Below are positions 10,901 through 20,005 of a stretch of DNA of 64,000 nucleotides, in pieces (within the stretch, counting starts at the first letter, position 1; each line of letters begins with the position of its first letter). The DNA is from Branchiostoma floridae (Eukaryota; Chordata; Leptocardii; Amphioxiformes; Branchiostomatidae). Under the pieces are notes generated by a model. That model ran no database searches. It saw only the letters and a list, made by a program, of their open reading frames with translations, and had not been told where the DNA came from. Where the stretch lies: assembly GCF_000003815.2 (NCBI RefSeq), contig NC_049995.1, forward strand, positions 12,691,436-12,755,435, in the 5' to 3' direction. Made by a program: the position numbers and the translations under genes.

Positions 10901-11787
10901 AACAGGTACTGTAAATGCATTTAAGTTCGCGGGGATTTCATTTCGCGGTAGTGGGAAAAGGGAATTTTCGCGGTGGATTTAAGTTCGCAGTAACACCATA
11001 GACTGCAGTCTGATACCATAATAGAAAAATGTTTGCAGAAAAGTGGTCACCGCCAAAACCGCGAACATTAATCCACCGCGAACATTTCTTCATTTACAGT
11101 ATATTCTGTGTTTCGCTAGTTAAACAAAACAAATTGTACAAAATGCACCTTATCTCCAGGCATAGAAGCTGAAACCATAGAGCCCAACGTTCCCGGCCTC
11201 CTGTGCTACCTGGAAAGACTGCTGAACAGTGGGGACGCCAACAGTATCCAGATCTCTCTGTGGTCACTTCTTCTACTCGCAAAATGTAAGGCTCATTTTA
11301 CTCTTTTCAAATCCTTTTACATCAATAATATTTTTTTTCTCTGCATTGGTACATTATACACAATTAGTTTATACAATTTGAAGGTATTTAAAAAAAGGTA
11401 ATACCTTGTGTTGTAAGGTCAGATTGTATTCTTCCTTATTGACACTTGTAGTGTACAATGTATGTAGTACTACATGAATCCTCATGATCTAGCTAAACCT
11501 GAAAGTTTGCCTAAAATCTGGTAAATAGCGGTTATCAAGTATCCTTAAAACATTTTAAACATATGTCTTTACTTGCATACATCAAAACAGATATTAACCA
11601 TGTTGTTCTACTGGTGACTTTTTCAGTTCCTGATATCTCAGTTCTTTCTGTTTCAGATGACAACTTCCAGAGAGTGTATCCTTCGAGTGCCCTTCCCCAG
11701 AAAGTGCAGGGTCTGCTGAGGGCGAGTCTGCCTGCAAACATACAGGAGATGGCCAGGAGTGTTGTGAACAAGTACACACCCAGTTAA
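2596..11787 (+). CDS. VAC8: VAC8-like armadillo-repeat protein, 13 exons
   Basis: Exons: 2596-2740, 3177-3296, 3857-3976, 4620-4742, 6564-6689, 7305-7513, 7851-7896, 8183-8316, 8918-9040, 9479-9593, 10443-10577, 11160-11285, 11657-11787. They join in frame to 550 codons, close to yeast Vac8 (about 578). An in-frame TAG at 2581 supports the start. Residues 8-16 hold six Cys, a likely palmitoylation cluster; unlike yeast Vac8 there is no Gly2 for myristoylation. Then follow DNEREAV and armadillo repeats, many on single phase-1 exons ([60 protein letters not shown]). Order and wording follow yeast Vac8, a vacuole-membrane scaffold for inheritance, fusion and autophagy; its role in this animal is inferred. 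The exon 6 donor (GTTTGA) is weak. Many exons have partial copies nearby. Alternative: a related ARMC-family protein. Confidence 0.85.
3076..3137 (+). pseudogene. Partial copy of VAC8-like exon 2 (5' part)
   Basis: A 3' splice site (TTTTTCAG) is followed by 62 nt matching the start of exon 2 (3177-3296). The match stops after TACTCT with no donor. By my reading the four differences from the intact exon are all synonymous. The copy lies 101 bp upstream and keeps an acceptor, but it cannot make a complete exon. Confidence 0.8.
3440..3705. repeat. CACT/CATT simple-sequence array
   Basis: This is an imperfect tetranucleotide array (CACTCACT, CATTCACT) of about 265 bp in an intron of the VAC8-like gene. 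It yields a low-complexity open frame of Ser, Leu, Thr and His that is not a gene. Confidence 0.9.
4014..4233 (+). pseudogene. Two partial copies of VAC8-like exon 3 (3' part)
   Basis: Two tandem copies, 4014-4109 and 4138-4233, repeat the 3' part of exon 3 with its GTAAGT donor and some downstream intron. The offsets between copies are about 133 and 124 bp. Neither has an acceptor. The first differs from the intact exon by one synonymous change and the second by about four, all synonymous as read. Confidence 0.8.
4285..4555. repeat. Dispersed SINE-like repeat
   Basis: Landmarks are GGCCATAGGGGCAGTGGGTT, CAACCAAAGTAAGGTACCAG, a GGAATGAGGAAAGT block and a CTCAAGGACACAACA block. The same order of blocks recurs at about 35770-35995 in the syndecan gene, so this is a dispersed element. 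I see no coding capacity and cannot place it in a named family. Confidence 0.6.
4765..5160. repeat. TG/CA microsatellites flanking an exon 4 copy
   Basis: Long TGTG and CACA runs lie at about 4770-4818 and 4910-5160, with interspersed TCTG units. Between them sits a partial copy of exon 4. The runs generate long but meaningless open frames on both strands. Confidence 0.9.
4819..4895 (+). pseudogene. Partial copy of VAC8-like exon 4 (3' part)
   Basis: This copies the last 77 nt of exon 4, including the GTGAGT donor, and follows directly on a TG run with no acceptor. Four differences from 4666-4742 are all synonymous as read. Confidence 0.8.
5222..5402. repeat. Palindromic MITE, family B, copy 1
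   Basis: The ends read ATAATCTTCAGGCAGATTTAC and its near-mirror (CTGCCTGGAAATTAT). Internal blocks are GATAATATCAAAGCTG and its mirror CAGCTTCGATACTATC. Seven relatives are at 14388, 37374, 51768, 58734, 60085, 61131 and 63230. It is a non-autonomous hairpin element with no coding capacity. Confidence 0.8.
5760..6130 (+). mobile_element. 3' end of a non-LTR retrotransposon
   Basis: An open stretch at 5844-6035 encodes [20 protein letters not shown], then RTIVEWNLL and SLDSFKERL. This is the signature of the region after the reverse transcriptase domain in CR1/L2/jockey-like LINEs. It ends in a short GATACA-type tail at about 6110-6130 after CCGGCTATATAGATACAGAT; the same tail recurs at 47880-47935. 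It is a 5'-truncated copy in an intron of the VAC8-like gene. Confidence 0.8.
6800..6990. repeat. Palindromic MITE, family A, copy 3
   Basis: This copy is diverged: the left terminal block is degraded, while the TTTTAAGTTCAC blocks, the GACTG-AGTC core and the CATTTACAAT right end remain. It lies in intron 5 of the VAC8-like gene. Confidence 0.75.
7013..7217 (+). pseudogene. Partial copy of VAC8-like exon 6 with upstream intron
   Basis: A segment of about 205 bp is repeated directly downstream. It covers some 90 bp of intron, the acceptor and the first 110 nt of exon 6 (copy exon part 7108-7217). The match stops in mid-exon after AGCAAC with no donor. Eight differences from 7305-7414 are all synonymous as read, while the intronic parts differ more. 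Confidence 0.85.
7985..8040 (+). pseudogene. Decayed relic of VAC8-like exon 8 start
   Basis: A run of T and CTCAG is followed by AAACAAACTAGCG and TTGATCATGTGTAATGG, paralleling the 5' part of exon 8 at 8176-8235. It has an in-frame stop (TAG) and small insertions, so unlike the other partial copies it has clearly decayed. Confidence 0.7.
8407..8476 (+). pseudogene. Partial copy of VAC8-like exon 8 (3' part)
   Basis: The last 70 nt or so of exon 8 (8247-8316) are repeated without any change about 160 bp downstream, again ending at a GT. There is no polypyrimidine tract in front of it. Confidence 0.8.
9710..9810 (+). pseudogene. Copy of the exon 10 end and following intron
   Basis: About 20 nt of exon 10, its GTGAGT donor and about 80 bp of intron are repeated from 9571-9671. 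The intronic parts show small insertions and substitutions. Confidence 0.75.
10300..10425 (+). mobile_element. LINE-like 3' tail in VAC8-like intron 10
   Basis: The text ACCACATGTGGTCC, GGGCATGAATATGCAATAAAG is typical of the 3' ends of non-LTR elements in this window, with a polyadenylation-like AATAAA near the end. No coding part remains. Confidence 0.45.
10907..11101. repeat. Palindromic MITE, family A, copy 4
   Basis: This is a well-preserved copy beginning TACTGTAAATGC and ending CATTTACAGTA, with the GACTGCAGTC core. It lies 58 bp upstream of exon 12 of the VAC8-like gene. Confidence 0.85.
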
Positions 11788-11810
11788 CCGGCAATGCTGA
11801 GAGAACCAAG

Positions 11811-12117
11811 CAGGGTTGGACAAGTCCACTAACCCAATTGTCCAGGGCAAGTGAAAGTGCTGATAGGGCAAGCACATGTCCTACCCCACTTGTCTGATCG
11901 GGCAAGTAGGATATTTCCATGAGTGTGATTTTGATGTACTTGTTACCTTTCACAGCCATGACATCAAGGTTTGGTCAACACAGAAAAGTAGAGCCAACAG
12001 TAAAACAATTCTATAGATGGAAATGTTTGGAGAAGTGAAAAGTTAGTTTGGGCAAGTCAATTTTCTATGTACTTGCCTGATCAGACAATTGAATTTTAGA
12101 AAATTTGTACAACCCTG
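11811..12117. mobile_element. Short inverted-repeat element in the VAC8-like 3' UTR
   Basis: The ends read CAGGGTTGGACAA and TTGTACAACCCTG, a terminal inverted repeat. The direct repeat CCAAG flanks both ends (11806-11810 and 12118-12122) and may be a target duplication. The interior holds repeated GGGCAAGT/ACTTGCCC blocks and no coding frame. It inserted 23 bp after the VAC8-like stop codon, so it is probably transcribed as 3' UTR. Confidence 0.75.
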
Positions 12118-12255
12118 CCAAGACATATGCAAACATGGTCAACTTTTCTTGCACAGTTGTAATACAAACGGTCGTTGTTTGTAGTACAACAGTTTTGAGC
12201 ATTGTTCCAACACAAGGAAGACACTCACCGTGAATTTTCAGTTGATATTGTCGAC

Positions 12256-12639
12256 CAGGGTTCTAGCCAGCATTTGTCCTTCCGTCCTTTGACGGAATTT
12301 TGCTGCTAGGGACTGACACATATTTGCCCATTCCCTCCTCTGTGATGGACAAAAATCAGCATAATCAAGATATCAATTGCCCATTCCCTCCTCTGTGATG
12401 GACAAAAATCAGCATATCAAGATATCAATTGCCCATTCCCTCCTCTGTGATGTACAAAAATCAGCATATCAAGATATCAATTGAACCAAGCTGAGTCTAC
12501 CAGCAATATTTGCCCCTCAAAGGAAAAAGCATTTCAGATGGTCTAGATTTCAACATTTTCCCGAATAGCATACCCCCCGACCCCCCTAGGATCATTGTGC
12601 CTTCGACAGGATGTTTATTTCAGGCTGGCTAGAATACTG
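12256..12639. mobile_element. hAT-like MITE with 8-bp target duplication
   Basis: The ends CAGGGTTCTAGCCAGC and GCTGGCTAGAATACTG form a terminal inverted repeat. The flanks TTGTCGAC (12248-12255) and TTGTCAAC (12640-12647) match at seven of eight bases, fitting the 8-bp duplications of hAT transposons. Inside are three tandem units of about 60 bp (12325-12485) carrying CCCATTCCCTCCTCTGTGAT. There is no transposase. Confidence 0.75.
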
Positions 12640-14387
12640 TTGTCAACCTTCATCAGATGACTGATTCACTGCGCTGACGTTCCGCAAGTCAGAAGCGACG
12701 TCAGGTGAAGGACATCCTTATATTGGAACATAGCTCAGAACTGGTTAACTATGGATTCTACCAGCACAAATGAGTCTTCAGTCAATCGCTGTATTTGTTT
12801 ATATCTGGGGTATTCTACAACTATATATATAGTGCCTACCAGGATGCCAGCTTTTAGATTGATAGTGAATACTGAAATTAGCAGATCAATTTGTCTTCCA
12901 CCTGATTTTTGCCTGCCAGGCATCATTGTGACGTCATCTTGATTAATCCTGCATTGAAAAAGCTTTTCTATTTGCATGATTTTAATGGTTGTAGGAATTC
13001 AGTGCATTTTTAGACCGGTCTGAATCTCCATAGTGACAATTGAGATCAGGTGAGGTCATTTAGGCCTTTAAGGAACATTTCTACTTTTTTTGCACAACTT
13101 TTGTACATTGTGATTTTCCACTTAGATGTACATGTATTCAAAGCCCTCATTTATAATTTACTTTAAAACAATCTAAACAAATAAGAATTGGGACTAAAAT
13201 TATGTGGATGATATTTAACCCTCTTCTGCTGAGGTTGTATTTCAGCACCAAGTATATATTGGTCATAGCATCAGCTGGAAGGTTAAAGATTTTTAATTCT
13301 ATTAAGACAAATGTCATGTGGGGTTTAAGAAAGTGTTAGGAGCTGAACCATTGTTGTCAACAATCTCCTGATCCCAGAAAATTTCACCTACCTTGAAGGT
13401 AGCTATTTGACACAATATCTGTGTTGGTGATGGGGTTTGGCAGTAGGAAAAGTTTTAGCCATTTTATTTTCTATTCTCTTAAATTTTAACTTTTGAAATT
13501 ATAGCTGATGAAATTGCTTGACTTGTTGTTTCCAAAGGTATTGAATTGCCCTTGAGTTTTGATAAGATTTGAAAATCATGTCAGTTATTCAGACAATGCT
13601 TGGCTATAATATCTATTTGTTGTCATCTTTTGTGATGGTGTTTTAAACCTCATAATACAACTCAGCACTATGTATGTTGTATGGCCTAAATAACTGATAT
13701 AGAATTTAAAATTTTAGTAGCTTTTGGAGTGTTGATTTTAATTTAAGCGGTGGTTATTCTGTTTATAATATTAGTCATTAAATGTTTCTATATTTAGCAT
13801 CCATGCCACTGTAAAAACGGACAACGTTTTAAGCTGTGCATTCTTCATTTAAAAAAGCAACAGGGTTTTAAAGAAAAACTTCACTTTATACTGATAATTT
13901 ATACTACTATGCACAGATTTGTATATTCCTGCATTCTATGTCATAATCTCTTAACTTAGAATCCCATGTCAGGGACATACAAGATAGTAACTTATTGTAT
14001 TTAGTTTTGGAATTCAGGATGGCAGTATGGTCAGTACAAACCTTTGTTAAGTGTACCTAGTTTTGCTACTTTGTGTTTTGAACATCGGTCATTTTAAGTT
14101 GCAAGGTAAGACAGTAAAAAATGTAAATCTAAAGGTGTTTAGTAAGCTCTCTAAGTCAGTTTGTAAGCTATAAGTCAGTCTGTTAGTTATTCTTGTGCAT
14201 TTATTCTTATGTGATTGTGTTAATTCTATTTGATATGGTAGGTCTTCCAAATGAAGCAACTGACTATGCAATTCTGTATACAAACATAATTTCACCATTT
14301 ATATGACAGTGTGCAGTCTTGATTTATTGTGATGTGGTGTTTGGGGCCTAGCATATAGACAATGAATGGCCATGGCCATTTTAATCT
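12640..14387. other. AT-rich downstream region, probably VAC8-like 3' UTR or spacer
   Basis: I see no gene. The sequence is unique-looking and AT-rich. An AATAAAG at 15297 followed by GT-rich sequence is a possible distal polyadenylation signal for the VAC8-like gene; nothing in the sequence proves how far the transcript runs. Confidence 0.4.
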
Positions 14388-14513
14388 CGAACCAGATCCA
14401 CGGTGCGTAATGTATAGTATCAAACTTCCCGTTTGACTCCCTTAGCCGGCTATACTCCCTGGCCAGCTTTGATACTATCTTATGGCACCGTAGGATCTGC
14501 TTGGAGATTATTA
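14388..14513. repeat. Palindromic MITE, family B, copy 2
   Basis: Blocks TAGTATCAAACTTCCC, GTTTGACTCCCTTAGCCGGC and CTTTGATACTATCTTATGG, ending CTGCTTGGAGATTATTAT, are shared with the copy at 51768, which is a near reverse complement. Confidence 0.75.
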
Positions 14514-15034
14514 TCTTTGACCTTCGACCATGATGTGTACATTTGCACTAATACCTGTGAAATGGCTTATTTAAAGTTGTGGCTTGTTACTACTCAGGCT
14601 GTGGTGAACAATCAAACTTTGATATACTGTAGACAAATGTTATAGGAATGATATTACCAAGAATTTCTTTAATCATTACACTCATAAAGAATGCTGCAGA
14701 AAAATAAGGTCATTGACATTTTAGAAACGAAAATCTACTTAAAATTTTCCAGAAATTAAAGGTTTTTCTTTAGTTTAATGAAGAGTCTGGGACGTTTAGG
14801 TCTGCATAGAAATGGTATTGTTTTTGTGACTGATGCTAACATTTGAATAGGGCTCCAGTGCCACTCCACTCAAGTGCCTCACAGGTTTTGTGCAATCACT
14901 ACAGCAGGGAGCTAGTCCGCTGGTAGAGATGTGTGTTCAGCTTCCATTATGATACTCTTTCCCAAATATTGAGTGCTATATAAAGCAGAGAAAGCAAGTT
15001 GAACATGTACAATTTTTTTTTTTTGTACAAGTCT

Positions 15035-15115
15035 TTGGTATGACTCAGGTGGGAACTAAACTCACGACCTACCGACTGCAAGGCGACCTCTCTTGCACCG
15101 GTCATGAAAGATAAG
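15035..15115 (-). repeat. tRNA-derived SINE-like fragment
   Basis: Read on the minus strand, GTCGGTAGGTCGTGAGTTTA is followed by GTTCCCACCTGAGTCAT. This resembles the 3' half of a tRNA-like SINE head with a degenerate B box. A possible A-box-like TAGTCCGCTGGTAGAG lies at about 14908 on the plus strand. No cloverleaf can be drawn, so it is not a tRNA gene. Confidence 0.35.
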
Positions 15116-15479
15116 AATCCAATATACATTTTGGCAAGAAGAATCTAGTTTTGATGTAAGTCTTACTGGGGTACATTTTAATACATGGACGTTGAGTTAT
15201 TAGTGTGTTGTTATTTTTTAAGTTAAAAGGTAGTACTCTTTTATAGATTACAGTGTATCATTTGTTGTTTTAACATTGAATCTGTTTTAGACTTGCTAAT
15301 AAAGACTCACTGACGTCTTGAGTGTGTTTTTGCGTAATGTCTGTGACAGACAAAAGATAACGGATGTTATCTGAAACGTTTGACCATTTCCAAAGCATAT
15401 ACTAGTACAATTATTTTAGTAATTGCTATTTCGCATGTGTGTGAATATCATTTATATGTTAAAGGATTTTCACTTTTTA

Positions 15480-16090
15480 CGTTTCCATCCGCCTAAGTGA
15501 AATGCTGTTTTATGAGCGAGAAGAAGTTGAACCTTTTAACATACTAGAATGTATGAAGAAATCTGAGCATATTCGGAAAGTGTTAATAAGTTAACTGAGT
15601 TTCCTATAAGCCGGGAAAGTTTGCCGACGAGTAATAACCTGTGGTTGATGTAATTAGGGCAGTGGAGTATGTAATGGGCGACTGTTTCGGCCATTGACCT
15701 TTCTATTTACGGTAGATTTTCCACCTGTCCTTATGTTTACAACTGTTTTAAGAAGCGAGAAGAAGTTGAACCTGTACATACTAGAATGTATGAAGAAATT
15801 TAAGCCGGGAAAGTTTGCTGACGAGTCATAACCTTTGGTTCATGTAATTACAGCATTGGAGTATGGTCTGACCTTTCTACTTACAGTACATTTCTGTACA
15901 AATTTGTCCTGATGTTTACAACTGTTTTTAGAAGCGAGAAGAAGTGGAACCTGTACATACTAGAATGTATTAGTCTATGTAGATGTAGTAAGATAGCACT
16001 TTATCATATCAAAACTTGTACCTTATAGATATTGCTACGACCCGTACTTAGCTTGTTTGAGCGTAATTGCAAAAGAAAGGTCACTTACCC
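15480..16090 (+). mobile_element. Tandemly repeated LINE 3' ends
   Basis: The block GCGAGAAGAAGTTGAACC, then ACATACTAGAATGTAT, occurs three times (about 15515, 15752 and 15935). It matches the 3' end of the LINE at 60250-60640, where it encodes the last residues. The copies are truncated and partly duplicated with flanking sequence. No intact reading frame remains. Confidence 0.7.
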
Positions 16091-16798
16091 AATCATTAAA
16101 AACCGGTCCTTCTGGTTAGTATAAACAGTTACAGGTCATTAACAGGTCATATCAAAGTTCTGGTGTCTGAGGTTTAAAGATTGTACACGAAGACCTACGT
16201 GGAAGTTTGTACATATTTCCGTACGTGGTGGAATACTCAGAACGCCAAAGTGTGACGGCAACGTCTCGGGCTGCACTCACGGCAGGTTTGTGGCATTTGT
16301 TCCGCTCAAATTTCGCTCTAAGTTGTAGTTTGGCAATGAAAAGTAAAATCATCAATCAAACGCTGTCAAACAGGCTGGTATACTAGTACATGCACAACAA
16401 CGCAAAATTTCACTTCTCTTCTCAAACCAATGTGTAATGTCCAGTGCCTTTGAGTATTTTAACATTGTGAATTATGAAGAGTAGATTTTCGTGAAATCGA
16501 GTGGGAGAGAGAGGAGAGGGGTGTAGCAAATAATCGGGACCTAAAATGAGGTGACCAAGTGTCAATGTACCCATTACAACAATTTGTTTACATATGTAGA
16601 AATCTTTCCAAATATTATACATATTTCAGACTTACATACATGCATTTAGATAAAGATATATAAATCCAGCTAGAAGAAAACATAAAGTAGGGTATGTTTC
16701 TTTCCATGAAAAACAAGAATCACTCGAGGAACAAAGGCTGAATTATATCTCTATCAATTTGATCTAGAATCGTCGAGGTGGAAAACGCCACGTCGAGT

Positions 16799-18556
16799 AT
16801 GGCGAGACCGACAATGAAATTATGGGGTTTTGTTCTCATGGTTCTTTTCTACATTGGGCTCGGCTGTTATATCCATTTCAGGCGGCCACCCTACTGGATT
16901 TTCAACAGGTAACTAGTATCTTCTTAAATATATCTGTAGACGTAGTGGCGACGTAGTAATTACGTCATGTTCAGAGCGAAGCCATTCTTGACTGACAATG
17001 CTTTTTTTAAGACATTCAGGTATAATTACTTCATGTATCATTAAGAAAGAAATATCAACTTTCCAAGACAAGTTTGATTGCCGCGGCGGCTAAAACCCCC
17101 TTGTGTAATGAGACAGTGGATTATCAAAACAATCACAGCATCGTCAACATGTATCTTCTTCATGAGGACTACATAATTATGTCATATTGTTCCTGAAAAA
17201 AATTTATCAGTTTGTTTTATTCTTCTGTAAACGTTTTGACGACCATCAGTCGTCTTCATCAGTACAAAATTATGAAGACGACAGATGGTCATCGAAACGT
17301 TTACTGAAGAATCAAAGAAGGTTGTAAAACGAAGAAGATTTTGTTCAAAGGAATATAAAATAATGTTTACTTCTTTTTTACTGCATGTCAGGAAGCTTAC
17401 AAGGGAAGGTGCCTGTGACGCCAAGCGAAACTTCATGTTCGTCAAAGTGCACAAGGCTGGAGGCACGACAGCCACCTGCATCTTCCAACGCTTCGGGTAC
17501 GAACACAACCTGACCTTCGTTCTGCCTGTCATCAAGACTGACATCGGTTGGCCCAACCTCTTGAGACAAGAAGACTTCATACCGTCGGCAGACGGTACTT
17601 ATAATGTTCTAGTCGACCACACGGTTTACAATAGGCAGTTGTTAGACCATCTCATGCCTCCTGACACTGTGTACATCTCTATCCTTAGGCAGCCACTGGC
17701 TCAACTTCGGTCTACGTTCAACTGGTATCACCTTGTTGACCACATGAATGGGTTGAACGGGTCGAAAGATCCTGTTGCGTCCTTCTTAAAAAGGCCGAAC
17801 AAATTTCACATCCCGTATGTCAAAGCAGATATCCGTACAAGAGTGCCATATACCCTCGAAAAGAATCTCATGGCGTATGACCTTGGCTTTCCTCTCGGAC
17901 TGTCTGACAGCCAATCGTCCATTGATGAGTATATCGAAACGCTGACCAGAGAAATTGACCTGGTTCTCATTTTAGAACATATGGACGAATCTCTTGTCTT
18001 GTTGAGGAGGATGATGTGTTGGACCTTAAAAGACATTCTTTATAACGTCGCACCCAAAAACCTGAACAAATATGAAAGGTCACCAATGAGCGCGGCCTTG
18101 CTGAATCAGCATCGCCAATGGAGCAATGTAGATTATCAGCTGTACGATCACTTTAACGCGACACTTTGGCAGAAGATACAAAGAGAAGGCGCCGATTTTC
18201 TACACGAAGTGCACCATTTTCGAAACGTGCTGAATCAAACGACTATCTTCTGCGCGAAAGCAATCACGAAAGTACCTGTATACAACAAAACAAACAATAA
18301 CATTGTTGGGCGGAAGGTTGGTTTAAATCCGACAGCTGGCAAACTTACAATTCCAAAGACAGCGTGGCATGAAAAATTTGACATAGATCCGACCTTCTGT
18401 CTAAAACTAAAAATGGAATGGCGTGACTGGGCATATGTTTTAAAAAAGAAGCACAGAATGCCACGGAACATATCTCCCGATATTAGAAGTGCTATTGAAT
18501 GGCCTGACACCAAAGTTCTGGATAAATCTCTAATGCGAAAAATTTTTCACGTTTGA
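16799..18556 (+). CDS. GAL3ST: Gal3ST-family galactose 3-O-sulfotransferase, 2 exons
   Basis: Exon 1 is 16799-16908 and exon 2 is 17392-18556. Joined in phase 2 they give 424 residues, the usual length for this family. Residues 9-27 form a signal anchor, so the protein should be a type II Golgi membrane enzyme. The 5'-phosphosulfate loop is KVHKAGGTT (55-63) and the 3'-phosphate region is YISILRQP (121-128), the two PAPS-binding motifs of sulfotransferases. DESLVLLRRMMCWTLKDILY further on is typical of galactosylceramide/galactose-3-O-sulfotransferases, which sulfate terminal galactose on glycolipids or glycans. The acceptor substrate cannot be told. Exon 2 is also open upstream, but that extension lies across the acceptor and a repeat and would lack the anchor. 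A near-identical inverted paralog lies at 61908-63075. Confidence 0.9.
17221..17312. repeat. Inverted repeat with hairpin core (intron of Gal3ST)
   Basis: Two arms of about 41 bp (17221-17261 and 17271-17312) are near-perfect reverse complements. Each contains a small hairpin, GACGAC facing GTCGTC or GTCATC, followed by AAAACG or GAAACG. Related hairpins are at 19866, 39424 and 61482. It lies in the only intron of the sulfotransferase gene. Confidence 0.8.
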
Positions 18557-19455
18557 CATGGTTGAGGTGGATTTCGCTATACGCTTAGGACCGATAAACT
18601 GTCAAATACATTTTGTAACAATTACTCAAGCAACTGGACATGCATGATTTTGGAAACGGTCAGATGTTTCAGATAATATCCATTACCTTTCATCAATGAC
18701 ACTGAAGATATCATGTAATTGCTAATACCGGGGTATTTGGCGTATTTTACTACCTGGATGTCTAACTTTCATCGACGTATCATGATGAAATCGCATTACA
18801 AAGAACCATATCCATAAACTTACAGTTTGGTGTTGACGTTACAATGACCCCTGTCGGTGTTTCTCTCTAAGAGGCCTAGGGTCTGCATGCTCTTTTCCGT
18901 GAGGCGTAGGCAGCCTATTTCTATTCCCGTAACTCGTCGGGAAAACCATCTTAGCTACGTAATTCGTAGCTAGGGCCTAGGCGATCAAACTTAGCGTAAT
19001 TGCCTTCCTTGGTATAGCGTAATACGAGTGAGATCTTCTGAATTCGGCGTAAATCGTTGTCGGGATCCCCCATGCAGACCCTCCTCTAACCAAGATGGTT
19101 CTTAATACCAGGCCGAATGACATCTCGAAGCTTTATCAAATACAACAAAAGGCACAGTGAGTGGTCGACTATCAACTAAAAGATAGAGATACAAAGTCAA
19201 GCTTGAAATTCCAATGACTAAATAATGTAGGATAACAAACTTGAATCTCTATTCTTGATACAACCATGTGGGACTAACGTGAGTGTTATCATGTTTAATT
19301 TCTAATAACAAACCATTCTTTTATGTATTTACTTATCTGAGCATTATGATGCGGCGAAGAAGATAGCTGTCAGATATAATATAAGGTCAAATATATATTT
19401 ACTTCTGATATCGGGTTTGTATTTCGACAGAATGATTGATTTTATAGTTTTGGTA
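18557..19455. other. Spacer after the Gal3ST gene
   Basis: I see no gene. Part of it (about 18840-19080) contains repeated GTAATTCGTAGCTAG- and GCGTAAT-like blocks and is probably repeat-derived. The rest is AT-rich and may include the 3' UTR of the sulfotransferase. Confidence 0.4.
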
Positions 19456-19790
19456 ACGTAGTCGTAGAAGATCAAGTACATTTCACGGTAGATTGTCCTT
19501 TGTATGATAGCGATAGAAGAATTCTATTCGACTTTGTGTTAAGTATGTTGCATCACTTCAGATACTTGAATAGTAAAGAGAAATTTATATTCCTTGCAGC
19601 TTTCCATAAATCAACCTTAACCAACCATACAGCTAGCTACATTATTTTATACAATTACCAAGAAGCGAGAGGAAGTCGAATGTAGATTAGACGGTTATAT
19701 GTACAATGTATATGATTGTTACCATTTTAACATGTGACCTGTATTTAGCGCAATGGGGCAAAAATGTACAATAAAGGCCTCCACCAGGCC
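19455..19790 (+). mobile_element. 3' end of a non-LTR retrotransposon
   Basis: The frame reads VEDQVHFTVDCPLYDSDRR and later KEKFIFLAAFH, the C-terminal His/Cys segment of CR1/L2-like LINEs, ending in ARGSRM and a stop at 19683. About 90 bp of 3' UTR follows, with ACAATAAAGG. It parallels the element at 60250-60640. Confidence 0.75.
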
Positions 19791-19865
19791 TCCCTAAGAG
19801 GGTACAAATCATAAAATTGTGCCAAAGAAATGACAAATTGGCCAGTCAGACTCTTTTTATACAAC

Positions 19866-19935
19866 CAATACTTTATTCTCACCGACGTTTTGGCGACCGT
19901 CTGTCACCTTCTTCAAGGCATTTCTGACTGGTTCA
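19866..19935 (-). repeat. Hairpin repeat downstream of XBP1
   Basis: On the minus strand a hairpin GGTGACAGACGGTCGCC is followed by AAAACGTC and then GAGAATAAAG. It resembles the hairpins at 17221, 39424 and 61482. The AATAAA it carries (19873-19878) is the nearest polyadenylation-like signal behind XBP1. Confidence 0.6.
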
Positions 19936-20005
19936 CATTGTACTGCAGGACAGGTGTCGCTGCTCACATTTCAGATGCGGTCACAAAACGTAAAAAGTAT
20001 ATTGA

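Noticed and set aside
14893-15125. tRNA gene
   Set aside because: Only degenerate A- and B-box-like pieces on opposite strands, with no cloverleaf.
17285-17391. Continuous open frame upstream of Gal3ST exon 2 as the true N terminus
   Set aside because: It starts inside an inverted repeat and has no membrane anchor, while the exon at 16799 supplies one with matching splice phase.
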